A stretch of 64,000 bases of DNA from Cellvibrio sp. pealriver. Its GTDB lineage: Bacteria; Pseudomonadota; Gammaproteobacteria; Pseudomonadales; Cellvibrionaceae. Position 1 is the first letter of the stretch; each line of letters begins with the position of its first letter. Shown piece after piece: positions 7,871 through 17,634 of the stretch. The notes beneath the pieces are model-generated. The model ran no database searches and had not been told where the DNA came from. It saw nothing but the letters and a program-made list of their open reading frames with translations. Both the position numbers and the translations under genes were made by a program. The stretch lies in the NCBI RefSeq assembly GCF_001183545.1, contig NZ_KQ236688.1:773149-837148 (forward strand). The letters are read 5' to 3'.

Positions 7871-10819
7871 ATGCAAACCCCAATCAACTTTAAAAAGAAG
7901 GTAATCGCTAGCGCTATTGCAACTTCTATGTTGGCAGGCTTTAGCGGTGCAGTACTGGCACAAGACGGTACTGTTGAAGAAGTAGTGGTTACAGGTATTA
8001 AAGGCTCCTTGCAGCGTGCGATGGACGTTAAGCGTGAAGCTGTGGGTGTGGTAGATGCAATCTCTGCAGAAGACATCGGTAAGATGCCTGACTCCAACCT
8101 CGCAGAATCTCTGCAACGTATTCCCGGTGTATCGATTGACCGTGTAAACGGTGAAGGTAGCAAGGTAACTGTGCGTGGCTTGGGTAGTGGCTACAATCTG
8201 GTGACTTTAAACGGTCGCCAAATGCCTGCATCCTCTTTTGGTACCAGCCGTTCATTCGAATTTTCCAACCTGGCCTCTGAAGGTATTTCAGGCGTTGAGG
8301 TTTTCAAAAGCGGTCGTGCCGATGTGCAGTCCGGTGGTATGGGTGCATTAATCAACATTTTGACTCCTCGCCCACTCAGCAGCCCAGGTTTAAAAGCTGT
8401 TGTATCAGGAAAGGCGGTTAGAGATGAGTCCTCTGTTATCGAAGGTGGTGTAACGCCGGAGATTTCTGGTTTGTTTAGCAATACCTTTGCTGATGACAAA
8501 ATTGGTGTTTCCTTGACCGGTAGCTATCAAGAGCGTGACAGTGGCAACCGTCAGTCTCAAGTGAGTGGTTGGTTTGTTCATGATAAAGATAAGGGTACAG
8601 GTGGCTGGGACGACTTGCCCGGTAGTTATACCGATGTGCCGGAAGGTAGAAGCCGTGCGCTTCCATCCGAGATCATGTACCGCGTTAATGAAGTAAATCG
8701 CAAGCGCACAAATGCTCAGTTAACTATTCAGTACCAACCGGTCGAAAAACTGACAGTAACCGCTGATTACCTTTATGTTACGCAAGAGCGTGAAGAGAAC
8801 AACTTCGGTACTGGCCTGTGGTTTACCCGCCCAGGTGATGGCTCTCTCGACATCGTGTGGAGTGATACCAATCCTGCCTATCCGCTTTCGTACACAGAAG
8901 TCGCAAGAACTAAAGAACTTAACTACGTTATCAACCATAACCAAGCTAAGTCTGATCTTAAGTCAGCCGGTTTGAATGTTAAGTGGGATGTGACCGATAA
9001 CCTGGTAGTGGAGTTAGATGCACACAGCTCAGACTCTTACTCTGGTCCGAACGGTAAGTGGGGTGCTAATAACCAGTTCCACTTCGGTATTATCGATGAC
9101 TACAAAGTGAGTGTTGATTTCACCAAGAAATACCCGCTGATGCAGTTCGAGTATGCGGACGGCCGTGATCAGGTGATCCCTGATACTTCCCGTATGCAGT
9201 TGACCAACAACATTTTCCGCGTACAAGATCAAGACTCTGCGGTTGATGAGTATCAATTAAAAGGTACCTATACCTTTAACGACAGCTTTATCGACAACAT
9301 TAAAGCCGGTGCCGGTACTAACGAAATCACCAACAAATATTATTTCCTCGGCCTTCAACAGCAAAACCAGGGTACTTGGGGTGGTGTACAAGGGGCTGAT
9401 GGTGTAGGTGATATTCCACAGTACTACTGGATTATTGACAGACTGACCAACTACTTTGATAACAGCGAGTTCAGTAGCCCTTACTTCCAAAACACGATTG
9501 TTCGCGCTAATTGGGATGAATTGTTGGATGTAAGTGCAAGGCTTTATGGAACCGATTCCGGTTTCTGTCCAAAAGCCTATTGCACTACCCGCGACAATAC
9601 CAAGGCTAATGACGGCTTGAATGATGATCTGACAATCGAAACCACTGACTTTGCTTACGTACAGTTTGGTTTCAAGCCAGAGATCGCCGGTCTGGAGTCT
9701 AACTTGGCAGTCGGTGTGCGTTATGAAACTACCGATGTTGAATCATCCCAATATGTGTCTGCTTATCAGCCTTTGGTGAATTGGGAAGGTGGTAACGAAT
9801 ATAACCTGACATCTGCTGGTAGCGAGTACGGTTTCTCTACTGGTAGCTACTCCAAAACCCTGCCGAACCTCGATTTTGATATCTCGTTGACAGATGATAT
9901 TAAAGCGCGTGCGTCATTCAGCAAAACTATCGCGCGTGCTGACTTTGCCGATTTAAGAGGTGGTTTCAACTGGAATGCTGCACCGCGTAGCAATGTGGTT
10001 ACTGGTTCATCGGGTAACCCAAATCTGAAACCAATGGAGTCAACCAACTTTGATTTATCAGCAGAGTGGTATTACTCAGATGCCAGCTATGTGTCGCTAG
10101 GTTACTTCAAAAAAGATGTTGCTGACTTCATCGGTGGTTCTGCTCCTCAAAAAGGTTCTACAGCAGATTTACCGGGCGGTATATCCGAGCCTTTCCGTAC
10201 ACCTTTCCAAGGTGCGCGCTGGAATGAGGCTGTTGCGGCTCTTGGCGGTAATCCCACACCCCCGCAAATTTCCGCGTGGATTCGTGAAAACCGCCCTGAG
10301 TGGGTAAACGATAAAGGTCATATTCCCGCAGTGGCAGGTGATCCAATTCTGGACTACGAAATTAGCCAGCCCATTAACAACAAAGATGCATCTATCGATG
10401 GTATTGAACTGGCGTGGCAGCATACTTTTGGTGAGTCAGGTTATGGCTTCCAGGCGAACGCTACTGTAGTAGATTCCGATACCGAGTTTGACAATGCATC
10501 AACGGGCGAGCAGTTCGCCGTATATGGTTTGAGTGACTCTGCAAACTTTATCGGCTTCTACGATAAAGATGGTCTGCAAGCCCGTCTTGCGTATAACTGG
10601 CGTGATGACTTCTTGAATAGTTACGCAGGTTATACCGAAGCCTATGGTCAGTTGGATGCCAGTGTAAGCTATGACCTCACTGATAACTTGACTGTGTCTA
10701 TGGAAGCGTTGAACTTGACTGACGAGAACACTCGTACTTATGTGCGTGATACTGGTATGACATCAAGTTACGTCGAAACTGGTGCTCGTTACAACGTAGG
10801 TGTTCGTTACAGCTTCTAA
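7871..10819 (+). CDS. TonB-dependent receptor (TonB-Xanth-Caul type)
   Basis: A 982-residue outer-membrane active transporter. It starts with a signal peptide ending near SGAVLAQ, then a TonB-box-like segment (EEVVVTGIKGSLQRAMDVKR). A plug domain follows with the typical NLAESLQRIPGVSIDR and TVRGLG motifs. A long beta-barrel ends in Phe (VRYSF). The N-terminal GIKGSLQRA-type signature matches the TIGR01782 subfamily, usually associated with uptake of carbohydrates or other large nutrients in Xanthomonas, Caulobacter and marine gammaproteobacteria. A GAGG ribosome site precedes the ATG. Halogenase, SapC and cupin genes follow after a terminator, an association repeated elsewhere in this class. 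The substrate is unknown. Confidence 0.93.
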   Translation: MQTPINFKKKVIASAIATSMLAGFSGAVLAQDGTVEEVVVTGIKGSLQRAMDVKREAVGVVDAISAEDIGKMPDSNLAESLQRIPGVSIDRVNGEGSKVTVRGLGSGYNLVTLNGRQMPASSFGTSRSFEFSNLASEGISGVEVFKSGRADVQSGGMGALINILTPRPLSSPGLKAVVSGKAVRDESSVIEGGVTPEISGLFSNTFADDKIGVSLTGSYQERDSGNRQSQVSGWFVHDKDKGTGGWDDLPGSYTDVPEGRSRALPSEIMYRVNEVNRKRTNAQLTIQYQPVEKLTVTADYLYVTQEREENNFGTGLWFTRPGDGSLDIVWSDTNPAYPLSYTEVARTKELNYVINHNQAKSDLKSAGLNVKWDVTDNLVVELDAHSSDSYSGPNGKWGANNQFHFGIIDDYKVSVDFTKKYPLMQFEYADGRDQVIPDTSRMQLTNNIFRVQDQDSAVDEYQLKGTYTFNDSFIDNIKAGAGTNEITNKYYFLGLQQQNQGTWGGVQGADGVGDIPQYYWIIDRLTNYFDNSEFSSPYFQNTIVRANWDELLDVSARLYGTDSGFCPKAYCTTRDNTKANDGLNDDLTIETTDFAYVQFGFKPEIAGLESNLAVGVRYETTDVESSQYVSAYQPLVNWEGGNEYNLTSAGSEYGFSTGSYSKTLPNLDFDISLTDDIKARASFSKTIARADFADLRGGFNWNAAPRSNVVTGSSGNPNLKPMESTNFDLSAEWYYSDASYVSLGYFKKDVADFIGGSAPQKGSTADLPGGISEPFRTPFQGARWNEAVAALGGNPTPPQISAWIRENRPEWVNDKGHIPAVAGDPILDYEISQPINNKDASIDGIELAWQHTFGESGYGFQANATVVDSDTEFDNASTGEQFAVYGLSDSANFIGFYDKDGLQARLAYNWRDDFLNSYAGYTEAYGQLDASVSYDLTDNLTVSMEALNLTDENTRTYVRDTGMTSSYVETGARYNVGVRYSF

Positions 10820-10843
10820 TTTATTAGATGATGTGACGTAACT

Positions 10844-10873
10844 AAAAAAGCCGCTGGAAACAGCGGCTTTTTT
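10844..10873 (+). terminator. Rho-independent terminator after TBDR
   Basis: A stem GCCGCTG / CAGCGGC with a GAAA tetraloop, flanked by A6 and T6. It separates the receptor gene from the downstream halogenase gene, so receptor expression may exceed that of the accessory genes. Confidence 0.92.
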
Positions 10874-10966
10874 AACGGTTTACGCTAGCCCTGTTTCTGT
10901 TCATACTGTTTGTCAATAACATGATTGCTCGCCAATAAAAATTATCAAAAGCTCAGTAGGTCGTTT

Positions 10967-12538
10967 ATGGCTGATCAAATAACCCGTGTTGTAATAGTGG
11001 GGGGCGGTTCCGCAGGTTGGTTGGCGGCGGGCATAATTGCGGCAACAAGTCCGGCACATGTTCAAGTCACACTGATTGAATCTCCCGATGTAGCGCCTAT
11101 TGGCGTAGGTGAAGGTACCTGGCCTACCATGCGCGCGACATTACAAACGATTGGCGTATCGGAAACCGATTTTTTTCGTGAGTGCGATGCCAGTTTTAAA
11201 CAAGGCTCCAAATTTTCTCGCTGGACAAGTCTGTCAAAAGACGATGATTACTATCATCCGTTCACTCCACCAGCCAAGTACCATGAAATTAATCTGGCTC
11301 CTTTCTGGGTGCCATTTAAAGATAAAATCGATTTTGCGAATGCAGTTTGCCCTCAAGCGGCAATATGCGATTTAGGCTATGCGCCCAAACAAATCACCAC
11401 TGCAGAGTTTGGTGCTGTATTAAATTACGGTTATCACCTGGATGCAGGAAAGTTTGCGCCGTTTTTGCATAAGCATTGTGTTGAAAAGTTAGGTGTTAAC
11501 TACATTAGTGCAAATGTCACTGCCATTAATTCCCATGAAAATGGCGATATAAAATCTGTGACTACCAATACACAAGGTGAAATTGTTGGTGATCTATTTG
11601 TAGATTGCACTGGGTTGTCATCTATGTTGCTTGGAAAACATTATGATGTCCCATTTATATCACAACAAAATATTCTGTTTAATGATTCTGCCCTTGCAGT
11701 CCAAATTCCTTATGCTGAAGGCGCTGATGCAATTGCATCGCACACCTTGTCCACTGCGCAAACTAGTGGATGGATCTGGGATATAGGTTTGCAATCACGC
11801 CGTGGCATAGGCCATGTTTTTTCCAGTCGCTATACCACAGATGAACTCGCCGAGCGTGAGTTGCGCCATTACATTGCACCATCGGTCGGCGAAAAAATAG
11901 CGCAAGAGTTACCTGTTAGAAAAATTACATTTAACCCTGGTCATAGAGAAACCTTTTGGCACAAAAACTGTGTAGCCATTGGTTTGGCCGCCGGTTTTAT
12001 TGAGCCATTAGAAGCGACTGCGCTAGTGTTGATCGAGCTCTCGGCCAAAATGATCGCAGAACAATTTCCGGCTAATCGCAGTGTTATGGATATAGTGGCC
12101 AAACGATTCAATGCCACATTGCGTCATCATTGGGAACAGATAATTGATTTTCTAAAACTGCATTATGTGCTGACAAAACGAACCGATACAGAGTACTGGC
12201 GCGATAACTGCCTCGCCAGCACTATTCCCGATAGCTTGCATGAGTTACTCGCGTTGTGGAAAGTGCAGTCTCCCTGGTTGTATGACGAAATGTTACGCGA
12301 AGAAATGTTCCCGTCAGCCAGTTACCAATATATCTATTACGGTATGAAAGCGATAACCGATGTAACTGGCGTAAGTAGAAGCATTGGCAGTGGGAAGCAT
12401 CTGCACGATAAAAAATTAAGAAAAGCGGAAGCGCTGTTTATGGAAAACGCACAGCATATCCAGCAATTGAAAAAAGTATTACAGCCTAACCGCGAACTGA
12501 TTGAGAAAATAAAACAATATGGTTTGCAAACCATTTAA
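10967..12538 (+). CDS. Flavin-dependent halogenase-like protein (tryptophan halogenase family), WIWDIG variant
   Basis: A 523-residue FAD-binding protein of the tryptophan-halogenase family. The ATG at 10967 follows an AGG ribosome site, and the longer reading from TTG 10925 is less likely. Visible elements are the dinucleotide motif GGGSAGWLAAG near residue 12, EGTWPTMR, the segment holding the catalytic lysine (SFKQGSKFSRW), and GFIEPLEATAL, the region of the conserved Glu in PrnA/RebH. The family's WxWxIP motif is altered to WIWDIGL. No halogenation can be claimed from sequence. It begins a unit with SapC and cupin-8 genes, and a close paralogue with the same variant lies at 54189-55745. 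Confidence 0.88.
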   Translation: MADQITRVVIVGGGSAGWLAAGIIAATSPAHVQVTLIESPDVAPIGVGEGTWPTMRATLQTIGVSETDFFRECDASFKQGSKFSRWTSLSKDDDYYHPFTPPAKYHEINLAPFWVPFKDKIDFANAVCPQAAICDLGYAPKQITTAEFGAVLNYGYHLDAGKFAPFLHKHCVEKLGVNYISANVTAINSHENGDIKSVTTNTQGEIVGDLFVDCTGLSSMLLGKHYDVPFISQQNILFNDSALAVQIPYAEGADAIASHTLSTAQTSGWIWDIGLQSRRGIGHVFSSRYTTDELAERELRHYIAPSVGEKIAQELPVRKITFNPGHRETFWHKNCVAIGLAAGFIEPLEATALVLIELSAKMIAEQFPANRSVMDIVAKRFNATLRHHWEQIIDFLKLHYVLTKRTDTEYWRDNCLASTIPDSLHELLALWKVQSPWLYDEMLREEMFPSASYQYIYYGMKAITDVTGVSRSIGSGKHLHDKKLRKAEALFMENAQHIQQLKKVLQPNRELIEKIKQYGLQTI

Positions 12539-12582
12539 ATTCGATAATAACAAGAGTGGAGATAAGCTCTTCTGGAGACACT

Positions 12583-13314
12583 ATGCCTAATTTTGCTCTA
12601 TTAAATAATGTTGATCATAAAAACTTGCGCATTATTCGTGATTATTCACCGCAATACGGTGATGGTGAAATGTCCGTTGTGACTTTTCCCCAAGAATTCC
12701 GTGCGATCCAAAATGAATATCCCATCTTTTTTAAGAAAAATACTGAAACAGGAAAGTTTATACCTGTTGCACTGACAGGGTTGCGCCAAAATGAAAATTT
12801 ATTTTTGTCTGAAAATGGGTGGGATGCGCAGTATATTCCCGCATCTGTTAAAAGACGTCCATTTTTAATTGGTGTTCAACCACCCAAGCAAGGTGAGGGA
12901 AGTCAACCGAGCAGTTTGGTTTACGTTGATATGGATAGCCCTCGTGTCAATGATGCTGTGGGTGAGCCAGTGTTTTTACCGCATGGCGGCTATTCACCCT
13001 ATTTGGAATCAATGGTGGATTTACTGGAATACATCCAATATGGCACGGAGCTGAACGATCATTTTGTTGATGTTTTGTTGGCAAATGAATTGTTGGAGGT
13101 GGTTACCTTAGAGATCACATTGAAAAATGGGGAGCGCAACAATCTTGCAGGGCTCTATACCATCAATGAAGAGAAATTAAATGGTTTGGCGGGTAGTGTA
13201 GCTGCAGAACTGCATACAAAAGGCTTTTTGGAATGCATTTATATGGTGTTGGCTTCTCACTCTAATGTCCTCAAATTAATTGCCCGTGTTGAGGCAAAAT
13301 TATCCACTCAGTAA
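12583..13314 (+). CDS. SapC family protein
   Basis: A 243-residue SapC-like protein. Start at ATG 12583, with GGAG 7 bases upstream. The first half contains EYPIFFKKNTETGKFIPVAL and LGLR-like residues followed by ENLFLSENGWDAQYIPASV, typical of the family; no signal peptide is seen. SapC was named from a Campylobacter S-layer locus, but in proteobacteria it is found mainly beside TBDRs and tryptophan-halogenase-like genes, where its role is unknown. It follows the halogenase by 44 bases, and the same halogenase-SapC order recurs at 55745-53431 on the other strand. Confidence 0.88.
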   Translation: MPNFALLNNVDHKNLRIIRDYSPQYGDGEMSVVTFPQEFRAIQNEYPIFFKKNTETGKFIPVALTGLRQNENLFLSENGWDAQYIPASVKRRPFLIGVQPPKQGEGSQPSSLVYVDMDSPRVNDAVGEPVFLPHGGYSPYLESMVDLLEYIQYGTELNDHFVDVLLANELLEVVTLEITLKNGERNNLAGLYTINEEKLNGLAGSVAAELHTKGFLECIYMVLASHSNVLKLIARVEAKLSTQ

Positions 13315-13335
13315 TTTGAGTGGTCGCGCGGTTTT

Positions 13336-14349
13336 ATGATTAGTATCGATAAAAAAGTAAAGGTTATTGAAGGCTGTTCCCCGGATAACATTCCCGATGA
13401 AGTGTTGTCTTCATCGGAGCCTTTAATTTTAAAGGGTTTGGCATCTTCATGGCCAATTGTTAAAGCTGGCCTTTCTTCTCGCGCTGATGTTGAAAAATAC
13501 TTGCTGCAATTTTACCAAGGGCAGCAGGTGGCTGCTTTTTTGGGAAAGCAAGAAAATGCTGGGCGTATTTTTTACAATGAAGATTTGACGGGATTTAATT
13601 ACGATACTGTTAGTACAAAACTGGATTTTGCATTGCAACAGATGTCTCTTCATGCGGACAATCCCGCATCGCCAACAATTTATATTGGTTCTACCTCAGT
13701 TGATCAATATCTACCAGGTTTTCGTGCAGAGAATGATATAGCTCTGGGCGAGCATAATCCGTTGGTGAGTATTTGGGTGTCCAATAAATGCCGTATTGCG
13801 GCGCATTGGGACAGCCCATTAAATATAGCTTGCTCGGTTGTTGGGCATCGTCGTTTTACGTTGTTTCCATTTGATCAAATGGAAAATTTGTATGTAGGGC
13901 CTTTGGATAAAACACCAGCTGGGCAGGCCATCAGTTTGGTGGATTTTTATAATCCCGATTTCGAAAAATTCCCCAAATTTAAACATGCATTGCCCCATGC
14001 ACAGGTTGCGGATTTGGAGCCTGGTGATGGGCTATTCATTCCTAGTATGTGGTGGCACCATGTTGAAAGCTTGGATTCATTGAATGTGTTAGTTAACTAT
14101 TGGTTTAAGGGGACTCCCGCTTTTTTCGGAAAGCCCATAAACGCGCTTTTTAATGCAGTGCTATCAATTCGCGATCTGCCACCAGAGCTGCGCGCTGCAT
14201 GGAAAATGATATTTGATTACTACATATTTGATTACCAAAAAGAAAACTTTGCTCATATACCTGAGTATGCCCAAGGTGCGATTGGTGATTTGACCGATGA
14301 CAATGCACGGAAAATTCGTGCGCGTCTTTTGAACCAATTAAATAAATGA
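13336..14349 (+). CDS. Cupin-8 (JmjC-like) domain protein, putative Fe(II)/2-oxoglutarate oxygenase
   Basis: A 337-residue protein with a cupin-8/JmjC-like core. The first metal-binding element HWDSPLNI (HxD) lies near residue 156. The strand VVGHRRFTLFPFDQMENLYVGPLD follows, then LEPGDGLFIPSMWWHHVES, which carries the distal His. This layout fits Fe(II)/2-oxoglutarate hydroxylases of proteins or small molecules. The gene starts 21 bases after the SapC stop and is followed 59 bases later by a second halogenase, so the four genes probably form one operon. The substrate is unknown; modification of a product shared with the halogenases is an inference from context. Confidence 0.86.
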   Translation: MISIDKKVKVIEGCSPDNIPDEVLSSSEPLILKGLASSWPIVKAGLSSRADVEKYLLQFYQGQQVAAFLGKQENAGRIFYNEDLTGFNYDTVSTKLDFALQQMSLHADNPASPTIYIGSTSVDQYLPGFRAENDIALGEHNPLVSIWVSNKCRIAAHWDSPLNIACSVVGHRRFTLFPFDQMENLYVGPLDKTPAGQAISLVDFYNPDFEKFPKFKHALPHAQVADLEPGDGLFIPSMWWHHVESLDSLNVLVNYWFKGTPAFFGKPINALFNAVLSIRDLPPELRAAWKMIFDYYIFDYQKENFAHIPEYAQGAIGDLTDDNARKIRARLLNQLNK

Positions 14350-14408
14350 ATCTATTGAACCGATAAGTCAATCAAACTGCTACAACAATTACATCAATAA
14401 TATTAAAA

Positions 14409-15917
14409 ATGTTTGGTAATTCTATGGTCGGCGATCGCGCTGTAAGAAACGTGGTAATCGTTGGTGGTGGTACTGCCGGTTGGATGGCGGCGGCTTCTTT
14501 CTCCAAAATATTAGGTAAAAGCATTTCAGTTACCCTAATAGAATCAGATGAAATTGTCACTGTGGGCGTGGGTGAGGCCACGGTTCCCCCATTGATACAA
14601 TTACACTGCTACCTTGAAATTAATGAACAGGAGTTTCTTGCCTTTGTTAAAGGCAGCATCAAACTTGGAATTTCGTTTGAAAATTGGAAAAATATCAACG
14701 AAAACTATGGGCATATGTTTGGCAAGCCAGGAAAAAGCACATGGGCAGCCGATTTCCAGCATTTTTGGTTACGGGGCAAGGAGCTGGGTGTTCATAATCC
14801 TTTGAGCGACTACTCTCTTGAAAGCAAAGCCGCACAGCATAATAAATTCATGCATATGCCAAATGCATCGCTCAACTACGCCTATCATCTTGATGCAGGG
14901 TTATATGCAAAATTTTTGCGCAACATAGCAGAGAAAGCCGGAGCGAGTCGTATTGAGGGAACCGTTGTCAACGTTGCTCTGGATGAAGATGACTATATTA
15001 AATCCGTTGAATTGGCTTCAGGCAAAATTATAGAAGGCGATTTATTTATCGATTGCTCTGGTTTTCGCGGGTTGCTCATCGAACAGGCGCTGCATACAGG
15101 TTATGAAGATTGGTCGCACTGGTTGCCATGCGACAGTGCTGTAGCAGTGCAAACGGAATCAGTCCGTGATCCTGTTCCCTACACTCGTGCAATTGCGCAC
15201 CCAGCTGGTTGGCAATGGCAAATTCCTTTGCAACACAGAGTGGGGAATGGCCTAGTCTATTGCAGCCGTTATATTTCTGATGATGATGCTAAAAAATTAT
15301 TGTTGGAAAATATAGAAGGGCGTTTGATCACTGAGCCTAAAGTTATCAAATATCGCACTGGGCAACGGCTTAAGCATTGGAATAAAAATTGTGTCGCCTT
15401 GGGATTGGCAAGTGGATTTATCGAGCCTTTGGAATCTACCAGTATTCACTTAATTTTTCGGGGTATTATTCGGCTAATACAAATGTTTCCATCGGCAGGT
15501 ATTCGCGCTTGCGATGTAGATGAGTATAACGAGCAGATGAAAGTAGAGATCCTGAATGTACGGGATTTTATTATTCTGCATTATCATTTAACCGATCGAG
15601 CGGATAGCCCGTTCTGGCAATACTGCAAAAACATGGAAATCCCTGAATCGCTTGAACAGCGTATGAGAATGTTCCGTGAAACAGGCAAAGTGTTTATAAA
15701 ATCGTATGAATTGTTTTTCGAATCGTCCTGGATGCAGGTGATGCTGGGGCAGGGGTTGATCCCTGAGAATTACCACCCTGTTGTGAATGAAATGCCAGCA
15801 GATGACTTGGTAAAACTCCTCGCCGATATTCGCGCGCAGGTGAATCAAACCCTCCAGAAAATGCCTACACACAAAGATTATTTGGATTTTTACTGTAAAG
15901 CGAGTGATTGGAGCTAG
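14409..15917 (+). CDS. Flavin-dependent tryptophan halogenase family protein, canonical WxWxIP form
   Basis: A 502-residue second halogenase-like flavoprotein. It has GGGTAGWMAAASF near residue 20, VGVGEATVPP, the Lys-containing segment SIKLGISFENW, the canonical motif WQWQIPL and GFIEPLESTSIHLI with the expected Glu-Ser. It therefore keeps all motifs expected of an active halogenase, unlike the first copy. An alternative start is ATG 14424; neither has a strong ribosome site. Proteins of this family beside TBDRs in Xanthomonas have been shown to halogenate indole-type substrates in vitro, but the natural substrate here is unknown. It ends 10 bases from the convergent gene at 15927. Confidence 0.9.
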   Translation: MFGNSMVGDRAVRNVVIVGGGTAGWMAAASFSKILGKSISVTLIESDEIVTVGVGEATVPPLIQLHCYLEINEQEFLAFVKGSIKLGISFENWKNINENYGHMFGKPGKSTWAADFQHFWLRGKELGVHNPLSDYSLESKAAQHNKFMHMPNASLNYAYHLDAGLYAKFLRNIAEKAGASRIEGTVVNVALDEDDYIKSVELASGKIIEGDLFIDCSGFRGLLIEQALHTGYEDWSHWLPCDSAVAVQTESVRDPVPYTRAIAHPAGWQWQIPLQHRVGNGLVYCSRYISDDDAKKLLLENIEGRLITEPKVIKYRTGQRLKHWNKNCVALGLASGFIEPLESTSIHLIFRGIIRLIQMFPSAGIRACDVDEYNEQMKVEILNVRDFIILHYHLTDRADSPFWQYCKNMEIPESLEQRMRMFRETGKVFIKSYELFFESSWMQVMLGQGLIPENYHPVVNEMPADDLVKLLADIRAQVNQTLQKMPTHKDYLDFYCKASDWS

Positions 15918-15926
15918 CCACGTCGA

Positions 15927-16697
15927 TCATTTTAGAAAAATAAAACTATTTAATGTCAGTCGTCCGACAATTGGGTTGGGTCGGAACTGGAAGTTCTCTG
16001 GAATGGAAGCTGAGTGCAGTATGTCACTGGGGTACATAATTAAACGGTTGAAGTTGGCTTCATAGCGGGCGATTTCTTCGTAATATTGGTTGGAACCATT
16101 AATATATTTTTTATGCCAGCTCGTATCCTTGGCTTCTATTGCAAGGTGCTCACCATAAACATCCATTCGCTCTTGTGAAAGCTGCTCAAAACCTGTTGCC
16201 CTATGCCGGTACATAGACGTGCCTCCCTTATCCGGTGTGCAAAGATAATGTACACAGGCCAACTTTTCCTTATGGATTGTGTCAACGTGCGGACGTGATT
16301 GTGGAAGCGCCAAGCGAGACGGTGGTGTCAGAATTAGAGAATAAGTAGATAGCGAATAATTGATATTTTCACGTGTTAAATTGAATGCTTCACAAATAAT
16401 ATCCGGTAAATGAGTTTGAAGCGCATGACTATAGAATTCCGGCGCATTGGACTGTATTCCAGGGTAAAACTCTATTCCGTCGTGAAAATCCCCATATTTC
16501 ACTGCAAAACCCAGCAACGCCTCCGCTTCATATAAAAAATTGTCGATCACCAATATCGGCGTTTTTTCATTGCCGACAGTGTCGATGCGGTAACTGAATT
16601 GTGGATGAAGCGGAGGAATGAAGTTGTTGCCAAGCATAATTTTTTGCTCGTTAATTTTACAGTATTTATTATTGCTGATTCCGTGATTAACTTCCAC
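15927..16697 (-). CDS. DUF6445-like protein with oxygenase-type HxD...H motif
   Basis: A 256-residue protein transcribed toward the halogenase operon. It resembles DUF6445 proteins found beside TBDR/halogenase loci. A possible Fe(II)/2-oxoglutarate site is visible: SRPHVDTIHKE (HxD) in the middle, DILHSASI (distal His) and a following Arg in VGRLTLNSF. GTG 16697 gives the longest frame. ATG 16637 (MLGNNFIPPLHP) begins at the first recognisable family-like segment and may be the true start. Function is an inference from fold-like motifs and context. Confidence 0.72.
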   Translation of the reverse strand: MEVNHGISNNKYCKINEQKIMLGNNFIPPLHPQFSYRIDTVGNEKTPILVIDNFLYEAEALLGFAVKYGDFHDGIEFYPGIQSNAPEFYSHALQTHLPDIICEAFNLTRENINYSLSTYSLILTPPSRLALPQSRPHVDTIHKEKLACVHYLCTPDKGGTSMYRHRATGFEQLSQERMDVYGEHLAIEAKDTSWHKKYINGSNQYYEEIARYEANFNRLIMYPSDILHSASIPENFQFRPNPIVGRLTLNSFIFLK

Positions 16698-16870
16698 ATT
16701 TAAAGTGGGAATTCATCTTTATTTCCTGAGTGGATATTTACTTAACAATAATGATAAAACTTAAACATAAAAATAATCCCATGTTTGTATAAATTGTTTA
16801 GTGGGAATGTTTTTTAGTTAGAATAAAGATAAATTATTGATGAAGTTAATATTTAACGGAGGGAGTCAGA

Positions 16871-17560
16871 GTGTCTTTGACTAAATGGTTTTTGTGCTGC
16901 TTTTTATGCGGATGTGGGGGTTATTTTTTAAATAGTGCAACCTCATCTTCTTATGATATCTCCAAAATAAATTCCCCTGTATTAAATGCTCCTGTACAGA
17001 CTGGCGCTGACCTAAAAAGTGTCTCGACCCCAAATGGCTCTCCTATAGATTGTGAAAAACACTCAATTGTCAGGCAGCAAGTCGCGTTAGATCCCAATAG
17101 TAGTATTGATGCTGAAATTAAGCGGCTAAATCGCGATCTTCAAGAAACCAAAAGCCAATTGCAAGCGGCCAAACGTGAATTGGCTCTTGCTGAAATTAAG
17201 CAAAAATTTACTGCCGAGAAAGACTCATCATCACTCTTCAGACAAATAGAGGATAAGTTCGAAGTGGAGCCTGTTGACCTCGAATGGGCTCCAAGGCGTG
17301 AAAATGAATTGTCTAATTTGTTTATTGAAAATGACAAATTGGCGGAAATTGCTGTGAAAAATATGGAGTGCAGGTCTGATCAATGCAAAATTGTACTGGC
17401 AGCAACACATCTAGAAGATGCTAACAAGCATTTCGAGTCGTTATTCCAAGCGTTGGGAGATAGTGGTGGGTATGTTTCGTTGGTCGCATCACCCGATGTC
17501 CAACAGAACATGACTACGCTCTATGTTTCCAGAGAAGGTCGAGATTTTGAATTTAAGTAA
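16871..17560 (+). CDS. Hypothetical membrane-anchored coiled-coil protein
   Basis: A 229-residue protein that I do not recognise. It starts with GTG at 16871 behind a strong GGAGGG ribosome site. A short hydrophobic Cys-rich N-terminus (WFLCCFLCGCGGYFL) could be a lipoprotein or membrane signal. A predicted coiled coil spans about residues 75-115 (IDAEIKRLNRDLQETKSQL and onward). A small C-terminal domain contains two Cys in NMECRSDQCKIVL that could form a disulfide. It is divergent from the DUF6445 gene across a short AT-rich gap. Confidence 0.7.
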   Translation: MSLTKWFLCCFLCGCGGYFLNSATSSSYDISKINSPVLNAPVQTGADLKSVSTPNGSPIDCEKHSIVRQQVALDPNSSIDAEIKRLNRDLQETKSQLQAAKRELALAEIKQKFTAEKDSSSLFRQIEDKFEVEPVDLEWAPRRENELSNLFIENDKLAEIAVKNMECRSDQCKIVLAATHLEDANKHFESLFQALGDSGGYVSLVASPDVQQNMTTLYVSREGRDFEFK

Positions 17561-17634
17561 TCTAAATTCAAAACGTCAATTGTAAATTGATGATTAAAAC
17601 TGAGAGTTCAATTATTTTAAAATAAGGAGTTTAT

